Below are positions 28,771 through 38,974 of a stretch of 64,000 nucleotides of DNA, piece after piece. Below the pieces are notes generated by a model, which was not told where the DNA came from, did no database searches, and was given only the letters and a program-made list of their open reading frames with translations. The stretch lies in the NCBI GenBank assembly GCA_927910885.1, contig CAKMOD010000103.1, positions 1 through 64,000 of the forward strand. The letters run 5' to 3'. The position numbers and the translations under genes were made by a program. The first letter of the stretch is position 1. Every line of letters starts with the position of its first letter. This DNA comes from an uncultured Prevotella sp. (GTDB lineage: Bacteria > Bacteroidota > Bacteroidia > Bacteroidales > Bacteroidaceae).

Positions 28771-29283
28771 ATGGCAATGAATAGAGTAAAAGTAAATAGT
28801 GACGTAGAACTGAAAGATCGCTTGGTTGCTATCAACCGTGTAACTAAGGTTACAAAGGGTGGTCGTACTTTCACATTCGCAGCTATCGTCGTTGTAGGTG
28901 ACGGTAAAGGCGTTATTGGCTGGGGTCTTGGTAAGGCTGGTGAGGTTACTGCTGCTATCCAGAAGGGTACAGATTCAGCAAAGAAGAATCTTGTAAAGGT
29001 TCCTGTTTTGAAGGGTACTGTTCCTCATGAGGCAGAGGCTCGCTTCAGCGGTGCTCATGTTCTCCTTAAGCCTGCTGCAGCCGGTACTGGTTTGAAGGCC
29101 GGTGGTGCTATGCGTGCCGTTCTTGAGAGCGCAGGTGTTACTGACGTGATTGCAAAGTCAAAGGGTTCTTCTAACCCACATAACCTTGTGAAGGCTACTA
29201 TCGCTGCCCTCGCTGTTATGCGTGATGCATATACTGTTGCAGGTGAGCGTGGTATCAGTATGGATAAAGTATTTAACGGTTAA
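28771..29283 (+). CDS. rpsE: 30S ribosomal protein S5
   Basis: 170 aa. N-terminal dsRNA-binding-like domain ([36 protein letters not shown]) and a C-terminal domain with [18 protein letters not shown]. Acts in decoding fidelity and mRNA unwinding. Lies 6 nt after rplR. Confidence 0.98.
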   Translation: MAMNRVKVNSDVELKDRLVAINRVTKVTKGGRTFTFAAIVVVGDGKGVIGWGLGKAGEVTAAIQKGTDSAKKNLVKVPVLKGTVPHEAEARFSGAHVLLKPAAAGTGLKAGGAMRAVLESAGVTDVIAKSKGSSNPHNLVKATIAALAVMRDAYTVAGERGISMDKVFNG

Positions 29284-29302
29284 TTTTTGGAGGTATTATA
29301 TT

Positions 29303-29479
29303 ATGGCAACAATTAAGATTAAGCAGATTAAGAGCCGTATTGGTGCTCCTAAAGACCAGAAGGATACTTTGCATGCATTGGGACTTCGTAAGATCTCTCA
29401 GGTTGTTGAGGTAGAGGATACTCCAAGCTGCCGCGGTATGATCCGTAAGGTGCATCACCTGGTATCAGTAATTGATTAA
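29303..29479 (+). CDS. rpmD: 50S ribosomal protein L30
   Basis: 58 aa from the ATG at 29303 ([16 protein letters not shown]), preceded by GGAGG at a 10-nt distance. The open frame reaching back into rpsE is not used. Contains [20 protein letters not shown] short protein lacking the eukaryotic extension. Confidence 0.95.
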   Translation: MATIKIKQIKSRIGAPKDQKDTLHALGLRKISQVVEVEDTPSCRGMIRKVHHLVSVID

Positions 29480-29505
29480 TTAATTTTTTAAAGAAAACAG
29501 TAATT

Positions 29506-29952
29506 ATGAAATTAAATAATTTGAAACCAGCTGTTGGCTCTACACATTCACGTCGTCGTATTGGTCGTGGTCCAGGTTCTGGACTCGGTGGTACCTCTAC
29601 TCGTGGTCACAAGGGTGCAAAGTCACGTTCTGGTTATAAGAAGAAGATTGGCTTTGAGGGTGGTCAGATGCCTCTCCAGCGTCGTGTACCGAAGGCTGGT
29701 TTTAAGAACATCAACCACAAGGAATATTTCGCTGTAAATCTTTCTACTCTTCAGGCTCTTGCTGAGAAGAACAACCTTACTAAGATTGGTGTTGAGGAGC
29801 TTAAGGCTGCTGGACTTACCAATGGTAAGGAACTTATTAAGGTTCTTGGTAATGGTGAGTTGAAGGCTAAGTTGGAAGTTTCAGCAAATGCTTTCTCTAA
29901 GACTGCTGAAGAGGCTATTAAGGCAGTAGGTGGTAACACAACTATAATCTAA
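29506..29952 (+). CDS. rplO: 50S ribosomal protein L15
   Basis: 148 aa. Gly/Arg-rich N-terminal extension (RRIGRGPGSGLGGTSTRGHK) that threads into 23S rRNA, and a globular C-terminal half. Lies 4 nt before secY. Confidence 0.97.
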   Translation: MKLNNLKPAVGSTHSRRRIGRGPGSGLGGTSTRGHKGAKSRSGYKKKIGFEGGQMPLQRRVPKAGFKNINHKEYFAVNLSTLQALAEKNNLTKIGVEELKAAGLTNGKELIKVLGNGELKAKLEVSANAFSKTAEEAIKAVGGNTTII

Positions 29953-29956
29953 GTTA

Positions 29957-31297
29957 ATGAAAAAGTTTATTGAGACACTGAAGAACTGTTGGAAAATTGA
30001 GGATTTGCGTCAGCGACTTCTCATTACTATTCTGTTCACAGCTATTTACCGTTTTGGGTCGTTTGTGGTGCTTCCTGGCATCGATCCTGCCCAGTTGGAA
30101 AAATTGCAGGCACAGACCAAGGGCGGTCTTATGTCACTTTTGGACATGTTCTCCGGTGGTGCATTTTCTCATGCGTCAATTTTCGCATTGGGTATTATGC
30201 CATACATCTCAGCTTCTATCGTTATGCAGCTCCTTGCTGTCGCTGTTCCTTATTTTCAGAAAATGCAGCGTGAAGGCGAGAGTGGCCACAAGAAGATAAA
30301 CTGGTATACGCGTGTCCTGACAGTAGTAATCCTACTGTTTCAGGCACCGTCTTACCTGATGAACTTAAAAATGCAGGCTGCTGGTGCGTTAGCATCAGGT
30401 ATTGATTGGCCTACATTTATGATTCCTGCTACTATTATTCTTGCTGCGGGTTCTATGTTCATTCTTTGGCTCGGTGAGCGTATTACGGATAAAGGTGTCG
30501 GAAATGGTATCTCTATTATCATTATGATTGGTATCATTGCTCGCCTACCACAGGCTATTATTTTGGAATTCGGTAACCGTGTTTCAGAGGCTATTGGTGG
30601 TGGTATTGTAATGCTTATCATAGAGATTATCATCCTTTATGCTGTTGTATGTGCGGCTATACTTCTCACACAGGGTACTCGTAAGATTCCTGTGCAGTAT
30701 GCTAAGCGTGTTGTTGGAAATAAACAATATGGTGGTGCACGTCAGTATATTCCATTGAAGCTTTTTGCTGCTAATGTAATGCCTATCATCTTTGCGCAAG
30801 CTTTGATGTTTATTCCATTGGCAATTGTTCAATATTCATCTGATAGTACCAGTTCTGTACTTCAGTCTTTGATGAATACAAAGAGTTTGGCATATAACTG
30901 TATCTATGTGCTTCTTATCGTAGTGTTTACTTATTTCTATACAGCGATTACACTTAATCCAACTCAGATGGCTGAGGATATGAAGCGTAACAACGGATTT
31001 ATCCCTGGCGTTAAACCTGGAAAGGATACTGCAGATTACATTGATACTGTTATGTCTCGTCTTACGGGACCAGGAGCTTTGTTTATCGCTTTTATTGCTA
31101 TTATGCCAGCATTAGCAGGATATTTAGATGTTGCTGATGCATTTGGTCAGTTCTTTGGTGGTACTTCATTGTTGATTCTTGTTGGTGTTGTTATTGATAC
31201 ACTCCAGCAGATAGAGTCACACTTAATGATGCGTCACTATGATGGACTTCTCAATTCTGGACATACACGTGGCAATGGTGGCGTTGCAGCCTATTAA
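29957..31297 (+). CDS. secY: preprotein translocase subunit SecY
   Basis: 446 aa, ten predicted membrane helices. MKKFIETLKNCWKIEDLRQRLLITI, the plug region after GIDPAQLEKLQ, the conserved GIMPYISASIVMQLL and the cytoplasmic loop NNGFIPGVKPGKDTADYID. Forms the Sec channel with SecE and SecG. Located in the spc operon as in most bacteria. Confidence 0.98.
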   Translation: MKKFIETLKNCWKIEDLRQRLLITILFTAIYRFGSFVVLPGIDPAQLEKLQAQTKGGLMSLLDMFSGGAFSHASIFALGIMPYISASIVMQLLAVAVPYFQKMQREGESGHKKINWYTRVLTVVILLFQAPSYLMNLKMQAAGALASGIDWPTFMIPATIILAAGSMFILWLGERITDKGVGNGISIIIMIGIIARLPQAIILEFGNRVSEAIGGGIVMLIIEIIILYAVVCAAILLTQGTRKIPVQYAKRVVGNKQYGGARQYIPLKLFAANVMPIIFAQALMFIPLAIVQYSSDSTSSVLQSLMNTKSLAYNCIYVLLIVVFTYFYTAITLNPTQMAEDMKRNNGFIPGVKPGKDTADYIDTVMSRLTGPGALFIAFIAIMPALAGYLDVADAFGQFFGGTSLLILVGVVIDTLQQIESHLMMRHYDGLLNSGHTRGNGGVAAY

Positions 31298-31313
31298 ATC
31301 TTTATCTTAAGAA

Positions 31314-32114
31314 ATGAGTATATTTCTAAAGACTGAAGATGAAATTGAACTCATGCGTGAGGCCAACTTGCTGGTCGGTAAAACACTAGCAGAAGTTGGT
31401 CGTCATGTTAAGCCTGGTGTCACAACTCTCCAGTTAGATAAAATAGCTGAAGAGTTTATTCGTGATAATGGTGCTATACCTACTTTCAAAGGTTTTCCTA
31501 GTTCTTATGGCCCCTCTTTTCCTGGTAGTATCTGTGCGTCTGTAAATGACGTTGTAGTACATGGTGTACCAAGTGAGGATGTTGTTTTGAAGGATGGAGA
31601 CATTATTTCTATTGATTGTGGGACTTTACTAAATGGTTTCAACGGAGATAGTTGTTATACTTTTTGTGTTGGAGAAGTTAGTGAAGATGTCAAGAAGTTA
31701 CTTCGTACAACGAAGGAGTCCCTTTACAAGGGTATTGAGGTAGCACAAGCAGGTCATCACGTAGGTGATATTGGTCAGGTTATTCAGGATTATTGCCATG
31801 CAGAAGGTTATGGTATTGTCCGCGAATTAACAGGGCACGGTATTGGACGTGAGATGCATGAGGAACCATCAGTTCCCAATTATGGTAAGCGGGGAAGTGG
31901 AGTGTTACTCAAGGCAGGAATGTGTATTGCGATAGAGCCAATGGTTACTATGGGTAAACGAGAAATCGGACTGCTACCTGATCGTTGGAGTATTGTTACA
32001 CGTGATCGTCGCCCAGCAGCTCACTTTGAACACACAATTGCGATTAGAGCTGGTAAGGCTGATATTTTATCTTCTTTTGAGGAAGTTGAACATTTAGAAG
32101 GACAAAATTTTTAA
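31314..32114 (+). CDS. map: methionine aminopeptidase, type I
   Basis: 266 aa. Removes initiator Met from nascent proteins. The five metal ligands are visible: Asp in ISIDCGTLL, Asp in GFNGDSCYTF, His in GHGIGREMHEE, Glu in IAIEPMVTMG and Glu in AAHFEHTIAI. No N-terminal zinc-finger extension, so a type Ia enzyme. Lies between secY and infA in the spc operon. Confidence 0.97.
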   Translation: MSIFLKTEDEIELMREANLLVGKTLAEVGRHVKPGVTTLQLDKIAEEFIRDNGAIPTFKGFPSSYGPSFPGSICASVNDVVVHGVPSEDVVLKDGDIISIDCGTLLNGFNGDSCYTFCVGEVSEDVKKLLRTTKESLYKGIEVAQAGHHVGDIGQVIQDYCHAEGYGIVRELTGHGIGREMHEEPSVPNYGKRGSGVLLKAGMCIAIEPMVTMGKREIGLLPDRWSIVTRDRRPAAHFEHTIAIRAGKADILSSFEEVEHLEGQNF

Positions 32115-32121
32115 TTAGTAT

Positions 32122-32340
32122 ATGGCAAAGCAAACTGCAATAGAGCAGGACGGAACAATTCTTGAAGCACTTTCAAATGCAATGTTCCGTGTGGAATTAG
32201 AGAATGGTGTTGATATCACCGCTCATATTTCCGGTAAGATGAGAATGCACTACATCAAGATTCTTCCTGGTGATAAGGTGAAGGTTGAGATGAGTCCATA
32301 CGACCTAACAAAGGGTCGAATCGTTTTCAGATACAAATAA
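32122..32340 (+). CDS. infA: translation initiation factor IF-1
   Basis: 72 aa S1-like OB fold. [40 protein letters not shown] and a C-terminal [15 protein letters not shown]. Normal length, 7 nt after map and 13 nt before rpmJ. Confidence 0.97.
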   Translation: MAKQTAIEQDGTILEALSNAMFRVELENGVDITAHISGKMRMHYIKILPGDKVKVEMSPYDLTKGRIVFRYK

Positions 32341-32353
32341 ACAACATAGAGAT

Positions 32354-32470
32354 ATGAAGACAAGAGCATCATTAAAGAAGCGTACAGCCGATTGTAAGAT
32401 CGTTCGTCGTAAGGGTCGTCTGTTCGTTATCAACAAGAAAAACCCTAAGTTCAAAATGCGTCAGGGTTAA
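32354..32470 (+). CDS. rpmJ: 50S ribosomal protein L36, zinc-free variant
   Basis: 38 aa, [20 protein letters not shown] then [18 protein letters not shown]. The family's usual three Cys and one His are reduced to one Cys, so this is the zinc-independent form, consistent with the zinc-free S14 and S4 nearby. Located between infA and rpsM as usual. Confidence 0.95.
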   Translation: MKTRASLKKRTADCKIVRRKGRLFVINKKNPKFKMRQG

Positions 32471-32512
32471 GTTAAAAAAGCGTAAAGAGGTATGTTTCTC
32501 GTAAATTATGCT

Positions 32513-32520
32513 TACCTTTG
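32513..32520 (+). promoter_or_regulatory. candidate alpha-operon internal promoter (-7 element)
   Basis: TACCTTTG followed by CA, 47 nt before the rpsM ATG in a 97-nt gap. No convincing TTTG at -33. It could add transcription for rpsM-rpsK-rpsD-rpoA-rplQ. Confidence 0.45.
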
Positions 32521-32567
32521 CATGCTTTTTAGCGCTAAATGACATTTATTTATTTAATTATCAAACA

Positions 32568-32948
32568 ATGGCAATAAGAATTGTTGGAGTAGATTTGCCC
32601 CAGAATAAGCGTGGCGAAATCGCATTGACCTATATCTATGGTATTGGTCGAAGTAGTTCAGCAAAGATATTGGATAAGGCTGGTATTAGCCGTGACCTGA
32701 AGGTCAGCGAGTGGTCTGATGACCAGGCAGCCAAGATCCGTGAAATTATCGGTGCTGAATTCAAAGTTGAAGGTGATCTCCGTTCTGAGATCCAGATGAA
32801 CATCAAGCGCCTCATGGATATAGGTTGCTATCGTGGTGTTAGACATCGTAATGGTCTTCCTGTTCGCGGTCAGAGTACTAAGAACAATGCTCGTACCCGT
32901 AAGGGAAAGAAGAAGACTGTTGCTAATAAGAAGAAGGCTACTAAGTAA
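32568..32948 (+). CDS. rpsM: 30S ribosomal protein S13
   Basis: 126 aa from the ATG at 32568 ([20 protein letters not shown]); the frame open upstream runs through the promoter box and is not used. [26 protein letters not shown] is the conserved C-terminal tRNA-contacting part. First gene of the alpha group. Confidence 0.97.
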   Translation: MAIRIVGVDLPQNKRGEIALTYIYGIGRSSSAKILDKAGISRDLKVSEWSDDQAAKIREIIGAEFKVEGDLRSEIQMNIKRLMDIGCYRGVRHRNGLPVRGQSTKNNARTRKGKKKTVANKKKATK

Positions 32949-32968
32949 TTCTAAGGAGGAAATTAATT

Positions 32969-33357
32969 ATGGCAAAGAAATCAGCAACATCTAAGAAAAG
33001 AAATGTAAGAGTTGACGCGTTGGGACAGCTCCACGTGCACAGCTCATTCAATAACATTATTGTATCTTTGGCTAACAACGAGGGTCAGGTTATCTCTTGG
33101 TCTTCAGCTGGAAGATGGGATTCCGTGGATCAAAGAAGAACACTCCTTACGCTGCTCAGATGGCAGCAGAGGATTGCTCAAAGGTAGCTTTCGATCTCGG
33201 TCTTCGTAAGGTTAAGGCATTTGTTAAGGGCCCAGGTAACGGTCGTGAGAGCGCTATCCGTGCGGTGAACGCAGCAGGTATTCAGGTAACTGAAATCGTT
33301 GACGTTACTCCGTTGCCACACAACGGCTGCCGTCCTCCAAAGCGTCGTCGTGTATAA
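32969..33357 (+). CDS. rpsK: 30S ribosomal protein S11 (one-base frameshift in this sequence)
   Basis: Preceded by AAGGAGG at a 9-nt distance. The first frame is normal to VISWSSAG. At 33112-33113 there are two A where three would give [20 protein letters not shown] and continue to [16 protein letters not shown]. The span is 389 nt, one short of 130 codons. An essential platform protein; homopolymer error likely. Confidence 0.95.
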
Positions 33358-33394
33358 TCACATCTTATAACAATTAAAAGAATTCATATTAATT

Positions 33395-34003
33395 ATGGCA
33401 AGATACATAGGTCCAAAATCACGAATCGCACGCCGTTTCGGTGAGCCAATTTTCGGCGCAGATAAGGTATTAGCTAAGAGAAACTTCCCTCCTGGACAGC
33501 ACGGTAATAACCGTCGTCGCAAGGTATCTGAGTATGGTGCTCAGCTTGCAGAGAAGCAGAAAGCTAAATACACTTATGGCGTTTTGGAGCGTCAGTTCCG
33601 TAATCTGTTCGATAAGGCTGCTAAGGCAGAGGGTATTACTGGTGAGGTTCTTCTTCAGAGCCTTGAGAGCCGTCTGGATAATGTAGTGTTCCGTCTCGGT
33701 ATCGCTCCTACTCGTGCAGCTGCTCGTCAGCTCGTTAGCCACAAGCACATTGTTGTTAACGGTAATGTCGTAAATATTGCTTCATATCAGGTAAAGGCTG
33801 GTGACGTTGTTGGCGTTCGCGAGAAGGCTAAGTCACTTGAGGTTATTGAGGCAGCTTTGGCTGGCTTCAACCACAGCAAGTATCCATGGCTTGAGTGGGA
33901 TGATAACGCTAAGTGCGGTAAGTTCCTCCATCGTCCAGATCGTGCTGACATCCCTGAGAACATTAAGGAGCAGTTAATCGTTGAGTTGTACTCTAAACAA
34001 TAA
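33395..34003 (+). CDS. rpsD: 30S ribosomal protein S4, zinc-free type
   Basis: 202 aa. [20 protein letters not shown] lacks the N-terminal zinc Cys cluster. S4 RNA-binding domain with [22 protein letters not shown]. Nucleates the 30S body. Lies 14 nt before rpoA. Confidence 0.97.
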   Translation: MARYIGPKSRIARRFGEPIFGADKVLAKRNFPPGQHGNNRRRKVSEYGAQLAEKQKAKYTYGVLERQFRNLFDKAAKAEGITGEVLLQSLESRLDNVVFRLGIAPTRAAARQLVSHKHIVVNGNVVNIASYQVKAGDVVGVREKAKSLEVIEAALAGFNHSKYPWLEWDDNAKCGKFLHRPDRADIPENIKEQLIVELYSKQ

Positions 34004-34017
34004 AATTCATTAAATTA

Positions 34018-35016
34018 ATGGCGATATTAGCATTTCAAAAACCTGATAAAGTAGTGATGCTGGAGGCCAATGACCATTTCGGCAAGTTCGAATTCCGTCC
34101 TCTTGAGCCTGGCTTTGGTGTTACCATTGGTAACGCTCTTCGCCGCATCCTCCTTTCATCGCTGGAAGGTTTCGCTATCAACACTATCCGTATAGCTGGT
34201 GTTGAGCACGAATTCTCTTCGGTTCCAGGTGTAAAGGAAGATGTTACCAACATCATCTTGAATCTCAAACAAGTTCGATTCAAGCAAGTAGTAGAAGAAT
34301 TCGAGAATGAGAAAGTTAGTATCACCGTAGAGAATTCCACCGAATTCAAAGCAGGTGATATCGGTAAGTATCTGACTGGATTTGAAGTGTTAAACCCTGA
34401 TTTGGTGATTTGTCATTTAGACTCCAAGGCTTCTATGCAGATTGATTTGACCATCAATAAGGGACGTGGTTACGTTCCTGCTGAGGAAAATCGTGAATAC
34501 TGCACTGATGTAAACGTACTCCCAATCGATTCCATCTACACCCCAATCCGTAACGTAAAATATGCCGTTGAGCCATATCGTGTTGAACAGAAGACCGACT
34601 ATGACAAATTGCTTGTTGAAGTTACGACTGATGGTTCCATTCACCCAAAGGATGCACTGAAAGAGGCTGCAAAGATTCTTATTTATCACTTCATGTTGTT
34701 CTCTGATGAGAAGATTACTCTTGAGAATCCAGATCAGGAGGGCAACCAGGAGTTCGATGAGGAGGTTCTGCACATGCGCCAGCTCTTGAAGACCAAGTTG
34801 ACCGATGCAAGTCTCAACTTGAGTGTTCGTGCACTCAACTGCTTGAAGGCAGCTGATGTAGAGACATTAGGCGACCTCGTACAGTACAACAAGACGGATC
34901 TTCTTAAGTTCCGTAACTTTGGTAAGAAATCGCTTTCTGAGCTTGATGATTTGCTCGAGAGTCTGAATCTGTCGTTTGGAACCGACATTACAAAGTATAA
35001 ATTGGATAAAGAATAG
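34018..35016 (+). CDS. rpoA: RNA polymerase alpha subunit
   Basis: 332 aa. N-terminal dimerisation domain ([20 protein letters not shown]), a linker around residues 235-255, and a C-terminal domain with [20 protein letters not shown] and the [12 protein letters not shown] helix. Full length. Followed by rplQ after 58 nt. Confidence 0.98.
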   Translation: MAILAFQKPDKVVMLEANDHFGKFEFRPLEPGFGVTIGNALRRILLSSLEGFAINTIRIAGVEHEFSSVPGVKEDVTNIILNLKQVRFKQVVEEFENEKVSITVENSTEFKAGDIGKYLTGFEVLNPDLVICHLDSKASMQIDLTINKGRGYVPAEENREYCTDVNVLPIDSIYTPIRNVKYAVEPYRVEQKTDYDKLLVEVTTDGSIHPKDALKEAAKILIYHFMLFSDEKITLENPDQEGNQEFDEEVLHMRQLLKTKLTDASLNLSVRALNCLKAADVETLGDLVQYNKTDLLKFRNFGKKSLSELDDLLESLNLSFGTDITKYKLDKE

Positions 35017-35074
35017 TTAACGAGTTGTCTAAACGACAAGTTGACGGGTTTATCCACAACAAGTTAAAAACAAA

Positions 35075-35557
35075 ATGAGACATAATAAGAAATTCAACCA
35101 TTTGGGTCGTACTGCTGACCACCGCGCTGCGTTGCTTTCAAACTTGGCAGTTGCTTTGATTCAGCACAAAAGAATCACTACGACTCTTGCTAAGGCAAAG
35201 GCTCTTAAGAAGTATGTGGAGCCGCTGATAACACGTTCTAAGAATGATACAACTAACTCACGTCGTGTTGTATTCCGTTATCTTCAGAACAAAGAGGCTG
35301 TCACTGAGCTCTTCAAGGAGATTTCAGTAAAGGTAGCTGATCGTCCAGGCGGTTATACACGTGTTATCAAGCTCGGTACTCGTCAGGGTGACGCTGCTCA
35401 GATAGCATTCATCGAGCTTGTTGACTACAATGAGAATATGGCTAAGTCACCAAAGGCTGATGCTAAGAAGACTCGTCGTAGTCGTCGTTCTACAAAGAAG
35501 GCTGATGCTCCTGCAGAGGCTGTTGAGAACGTTGCTGAAGAGGCAAAGGCTGAATAA
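35075..35557 (+). CDS. rplQ: 50S ribosomal protein L17
   Basis: 160 aa. Core [20 protein letters not shown], then a Lys/Arg and Ala/Glu-rich C-terminal extension of ~35 residues beyond the E. coli protein, common in Bacteroidetes. Last gene of the superoperon, with a strong terminator 28 nt later. Confidence 0.97.
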   Translation: MRHNKKFNHLGRTADHRAALLSNLAVALIQHKRITTTLAKAKALKKYVEPLITRSKNDTTNSRRVVFRYLQNKEAVTELFKEISVKVADRPGGYTRVIKLGTRQGDAAQIAFIELVDYNENMAKSPKADAKKTRRSRRSTKKADAPAEAVENVAEEAKAE

Positions 35558-35585
35558 TCCGAATAGATTTTATCTCTATAATAAA

Positions 35586-35617
35586 GAACTCCCGGTACTT
35601 AATGTATCGGGAGTTTT
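35586..35617 (+). terminator. terminator of the ribosomal protein superoperon
   Basis: AACTCCCGGTAC / GTATCGGGAGTT stem with a short loop, followed by TTTATTTTAT. A strong intrinsic terminator. Confidence 0.9.
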
Positions 35618-35739
35618 TATTTTATAAATAGTTGCCATGTTACCAATGTATTTACTTTGGATTTAATAACGTCTTGATTGTTACTTCTTGTTTTTTCTTG
35701 AAGTTTCTTGGTGCATCTACGAAAAAAATCTTTTTAAAG

Positions 35740-35770
35740 TTGCTTTTTATAATGATTTTTTTTATTTTTG
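35740..35770 (+). promoter_or_regulatory. promoter of the LRR protein gene
   Basis: TTG (35740-35742), a 20-nt spacer and TATTTTTG (35763-35770), followed by C. A leader of about 120 nt precedes the ATG. Confidence 0.65.
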
Positions 35771-35899
35771 CGACGTAAACCTGATATATGTTACGATGTA
35801 AAAGCACACTCGTAATACTATTCTCGTTTTATAAGGAAAAGTGTATTATAACTTTTCTTTCATTTAATCTTTAATCTCAGTGCTGATAATTGACAGCTT

Positions 35900-38875
35900 A
35901 TGAAGAAACTATTACTAATTATTTCTTTGTTTGTGACTTTAACTTCTTATGCACAAACAGGTGGTGAAATGAGGATTGCAACATCTACAGCCGTAGGGCA
36001 AGACTTTGAATTCCGTGTTACTCGAACCAATGATGCCAGTAAAGTTTTTGTTGACTGGGGAGATGGTAATAAACAAGAGGCAACGTTAGAAGGATGGAGT
36101 AATAATAAGAAGGTAACAGGAAAGTTACTGAAAGACACAATTATTGTTTATGGTGATTTTTCTGCTGTTGAAGTTTCTGAGGCAAAAGCAACATATCTTG
36201 CTTTTAAGAATCAGCCTAATTTAAAGCAAGTTGAAGCTAAGAGGAATGAATTAACCTACGAAGGTATTGATTTCTTAGGTGCTCCTAATCTTGTTACACT
36301 TGACCTTAGCTATAATAAAATTACGCGTTTAGACCTGCGTAATTTTAAGAAGTTAACTAACTTTACAGCTAATCATAATACAATTTTGGCAACTGTTTTA
36401 TTTCCAGACAGCAGTACAGAGCTAAGAAATATCGACATGTCAGATGGAGATATTACACACTTTTATCCTGTTAGTCTTCCTAACCTCCGTTATCTTAATC
36501 TTGCGAACGGTAGTTTGTTAGAATTAGAATTGGGTAATAATTATCCAGAGTTACGTGATGTTGATATCACAGGGAATGTTGGAGTAACATCTATTGATGT
36601 TACGCAACAAACTAAACTTGAAAAGCTCCTTATAAAGGGAACGAAGATAACAGTGCTAAATCTTATTAATAACCCAGAGCTTATCATGCTTGATGCGTCT
36701 AATACCGACATTGCAAAGCTTGACTTAAGTGGTAACAAGAATGTAACAACGCTTGAACTCGGTGATTCTAAATTGTCTCGTTTAGATGTGTCTAATCTTG
36801 CAAATCTTTATACAATTAATATTGATAATACGAAGATACAACGTATTGATTTATCCCACCAACGGTTTTTACGTAGTGTGAGCGTACGGAATACTGGAAT
36901 ACAATTCCTTGATATGCATGGTGCTATCGGTACTAATCGACTTAATCACCTCGATATGCGTGACTGTAAGAATACTACTCCTCAGTCGCTTAACTTCACG
37001 TTCAAAGCAATGCCGTCACATACCGGTAATTCTTATCGTACAAATGTTTTCCTATCAGGGACTAACTACGAACACGCCAATACTGGGATTTTAGATGATG
37101 ATGCCGACAATTCCTATAAACTCGATGTTCATGGTGATGCTACTGCTTCTATGGATTCTGTTTCTATAACTATGCAAACATCTGAAAATGGAGGTAGTTA
37201 TACACTAAGTCAAATCCCTGATGATGGGTACTTTGCAACTTATGAACCTGTTACTGGGAAAGTTCTGCCTGGTTTTCCAATTAAGATAGATGTTAAAGCA
37301 CCTGCTGGCTCAAAGTTCGTTGGTGTAGAGGTGAATGGAAAATTAATAGCTGACAGTATATTTGTCGTATCTGAAGCGGCGGTTGTAAAACCTATTTTTA
37401 GTGTTTCTGGTGATGATGATTATATCAAACTAACAGTTCCTACAGGTATAGACCAACAGTATTTCCTTTCTGTTAATGGTGAGGATAAAGATGTTTCAAT
37501 TGACTGGGGAGATGGCGAACTTGTAAAAGTGAAGGTTAAATCAACCCCAACAACCGTAGAGGGGCAAACGTCTGGAGCGACTGTAACGATATATGGTGCT
37601 GTTACAAGAGCTGACTTCTCAAGTTATCCAGGTGTAGGCGTTGATAATAAGATAACTGCTATCGATTTGAGTCATAATATTCATTTACGTTCTCTTTCTA
37701 CGTATATGAATTCTATTACGTCCATAGATGTTTCTAAACTATCGAATCTTGAATCTCTTGATTGTTCTTATTCAGACCTCAGTTCCTTGAATGTTAGCAA
37801 GAATAGTAAACTTATCAATTTACGTGCTTATGGTAATCAATTAGATAAAATAGATGTTAGAGGTGCTGTCGATTTAGCTTATCTTGATGTCAAAAATAAC
37901 TGGTTAGAAAGCTTAGATTTAAGTCATAACAAGAAACTCGTTTATTTGAATATAAGTAGTAATGAGATAGAGGTAGTTGACGTGAAGGATATACCAGAAC
38001 TTGTAGAGCTTTATGTTTCAAATAATAAGATTACGACTCTTGATGTTAGCAAGAACCCTACATTGAAGACATTGCAGCTTTCTAATAATTCAGTCTCAAA
38101 CTTAGACTTAAAGAATAATCTTCAACTTGTGACACTTACAGTTGATGGCAATAGATTAGAGGGGCTGGACCTTACGGGACATGAACGATTGACCTATCTG
38201 AATGTAGGTGGTAATAGATGGGATGCATGTACCTTAAATGATCTTTATTATAGCCTTTCACGTTATCCTAAACTTCAGAGTGGGAAGACGCCACGTGGTA
38301 ACACGCTTTTCGTTCATGGTGAAAAAGCCGGAGAGTATAATGACGCTGAGCATGCAGAATCATCTATCGCTAAGTTGAAGGGTTGGACGATTGATTATGA
38401 GGGCGATGGAACTGGTTGTAACATGGCATATATTACAATACAGGAGCCTGAATCTGGAACGTTAAAGGTATTTACAACAGATGGCGTTGAGGTTCTGACA
38501 GGTACAAAGGTGGCTAAGAATACAGATCTTGTTATTAAAGCAATTCCTCTATCTGGATATAAGCTTGAAACTTTGACACTTAATGATGAAGAAGTAGATT
38601 CTCCTAATTTTAAGCTTACTTCTTCTGTGACAATTGGAGCAATTTTCACGGTTTCATCACAAATAGATGCTCCTACTACTGATGCTCTTAAAGTTTCTGG
38701 GGGTAAGAATTATCTAAGTTTTATGACAGGAACGCCTACACACTTGCAAGTCTATACCTTAAGTGGCAAATTGATGTTCTCTACTATTGTAAGAGAGCAT
38801 AAGACGGTTAGTCTACCATCAGGTATCTATATTGTTAAAACGAAGGGTTATTCAAAAGTTGTAGCAGTCGAATAG
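35900..38875 (+). CDS. secreted leucine-rich-repeat protein with T9SS sorting domain
   Basis: 991 aa. Signal peptide (residues 1-19, ending SYA-Q), then two similar halves. Each begins with a short domain bearing a WGDG motif (about residues 53 and 536) and continues into a run of ~21-residue leucine-rich repeats (LDLSYNKITRLDLRN, YLDVKNNWLESLDLSHNKKL). A C-terminal ~75-residue type A sorting domain (VYTLSGKLMFS...LPSGIYIVKTKGYSK) directs export by type IX secretion and surface attachment. LRR proteins of this kind in oral Bacteroidetes bind host proteins or other bacteria; the ligand here is unknown. Single gene with its own promoter and terminator. Confidence 0.88.
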   Translation: MKKLLLIISLFVTLTSYAQTGGEMRIATSTAVGQDFEFRVTRTNDASKVFVDWGDGNKQEATLEGWSNNKKVTGKLLKDTIIVYGDFSAVEVSEAKATYLAFKNQPNLKQVEAKRNELTYEGIDFLGAPNLVTLDLSYNKITRLDLRNFKKLTNFTANHNTILATVLFPDSSTELRNIDMSDGDITHFYPVSLPNLRYLNLANGSLLELELGNNYPELRDVDITGNVGVTSIDVTQQTKLEKLLIKGTKITVLNLINNPELIMLDASNTDIAKLDLSGNKNVTTLELGDSKLSRLDVSNLANLYTINIDNTKIQRIDLSHQRFLRSVSVRNTGIQFLDMHGAIGTNRLNHLDMRDCKNTTPQSLNFTFKAMPSHTGNSYRTNVFLSGTNYEHANTGILDDDADNSYKLDVHGDATASMDSVSITMQTSENGGSYTLSQIPDDGYFATYEPVTGKVLPGFPIKIDVKAPAGSKFVGVEVNGKLIADSIFVVSEAAVVKPIFSVSGDDDYIKLTVPTGIDQQYFLSVNGEDKDVSIDWGDGELVKVKVKSTPTTVEGQTSGATVTIYGAVTRADFSSYPGVGVDNKITAIDLSHNIHLRSLSTYMNSITSIDVSKLSNLESLDCSYSDLSSLNVSKNSKLINLRAYGNQLDKIDVRGAVDLAYLDVKNNWLESLDLSHNKKLVYLNISSNEIEVVDVKDIPELVELYVSNNKITTLDVSKNPTLKTLQLSNNSVSNLDLKNNLQLVTLTVDGNRLEGLDLTGHERLTYLNVGGNRWDACTLNDLYYSLSRYPKLQSGKTPRGNTLFVHGEKAGEYNDAEHAESSIAKLKGWTIDYEGDGTGCNMAYITIQEPESGTLKVFTTDGVEVLTGTKVAKNTDLVIKAIPLSGYKLETLTLNDEEVDSPNFKLTSSVTIGAIFTVSSQIDAPTTDALKVSGGKNYLSFMTGTPTHLQVYTLSGKLMFSTIVREHKTVSLPSGIYIVKTKGYSKVVAVE

Positions 38876-38921
38876 AATGATATCAAACTTGTCCGCATGA
38901 GAAAGCGGAAAGAGTAGAATT

Positions 38922-38962
38922 AGCAATCCCGAAGGTTATTATAAACTTTCGGGATTGTTTTT
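38922..38962. terminator. bidirectional terminator
   Basis: GCAATCCCGAAGGTT pairs with AACTTTCGGGATTG around a short AT loop, followed by TTTTTCT on the + strand; A-rich sequence on the other side is weaker. It separates the LRR gene from the convergent minus-strand cluster. Confidence 0.85.
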
Positions 38963-38974
38963 CTATAAGTGTTT

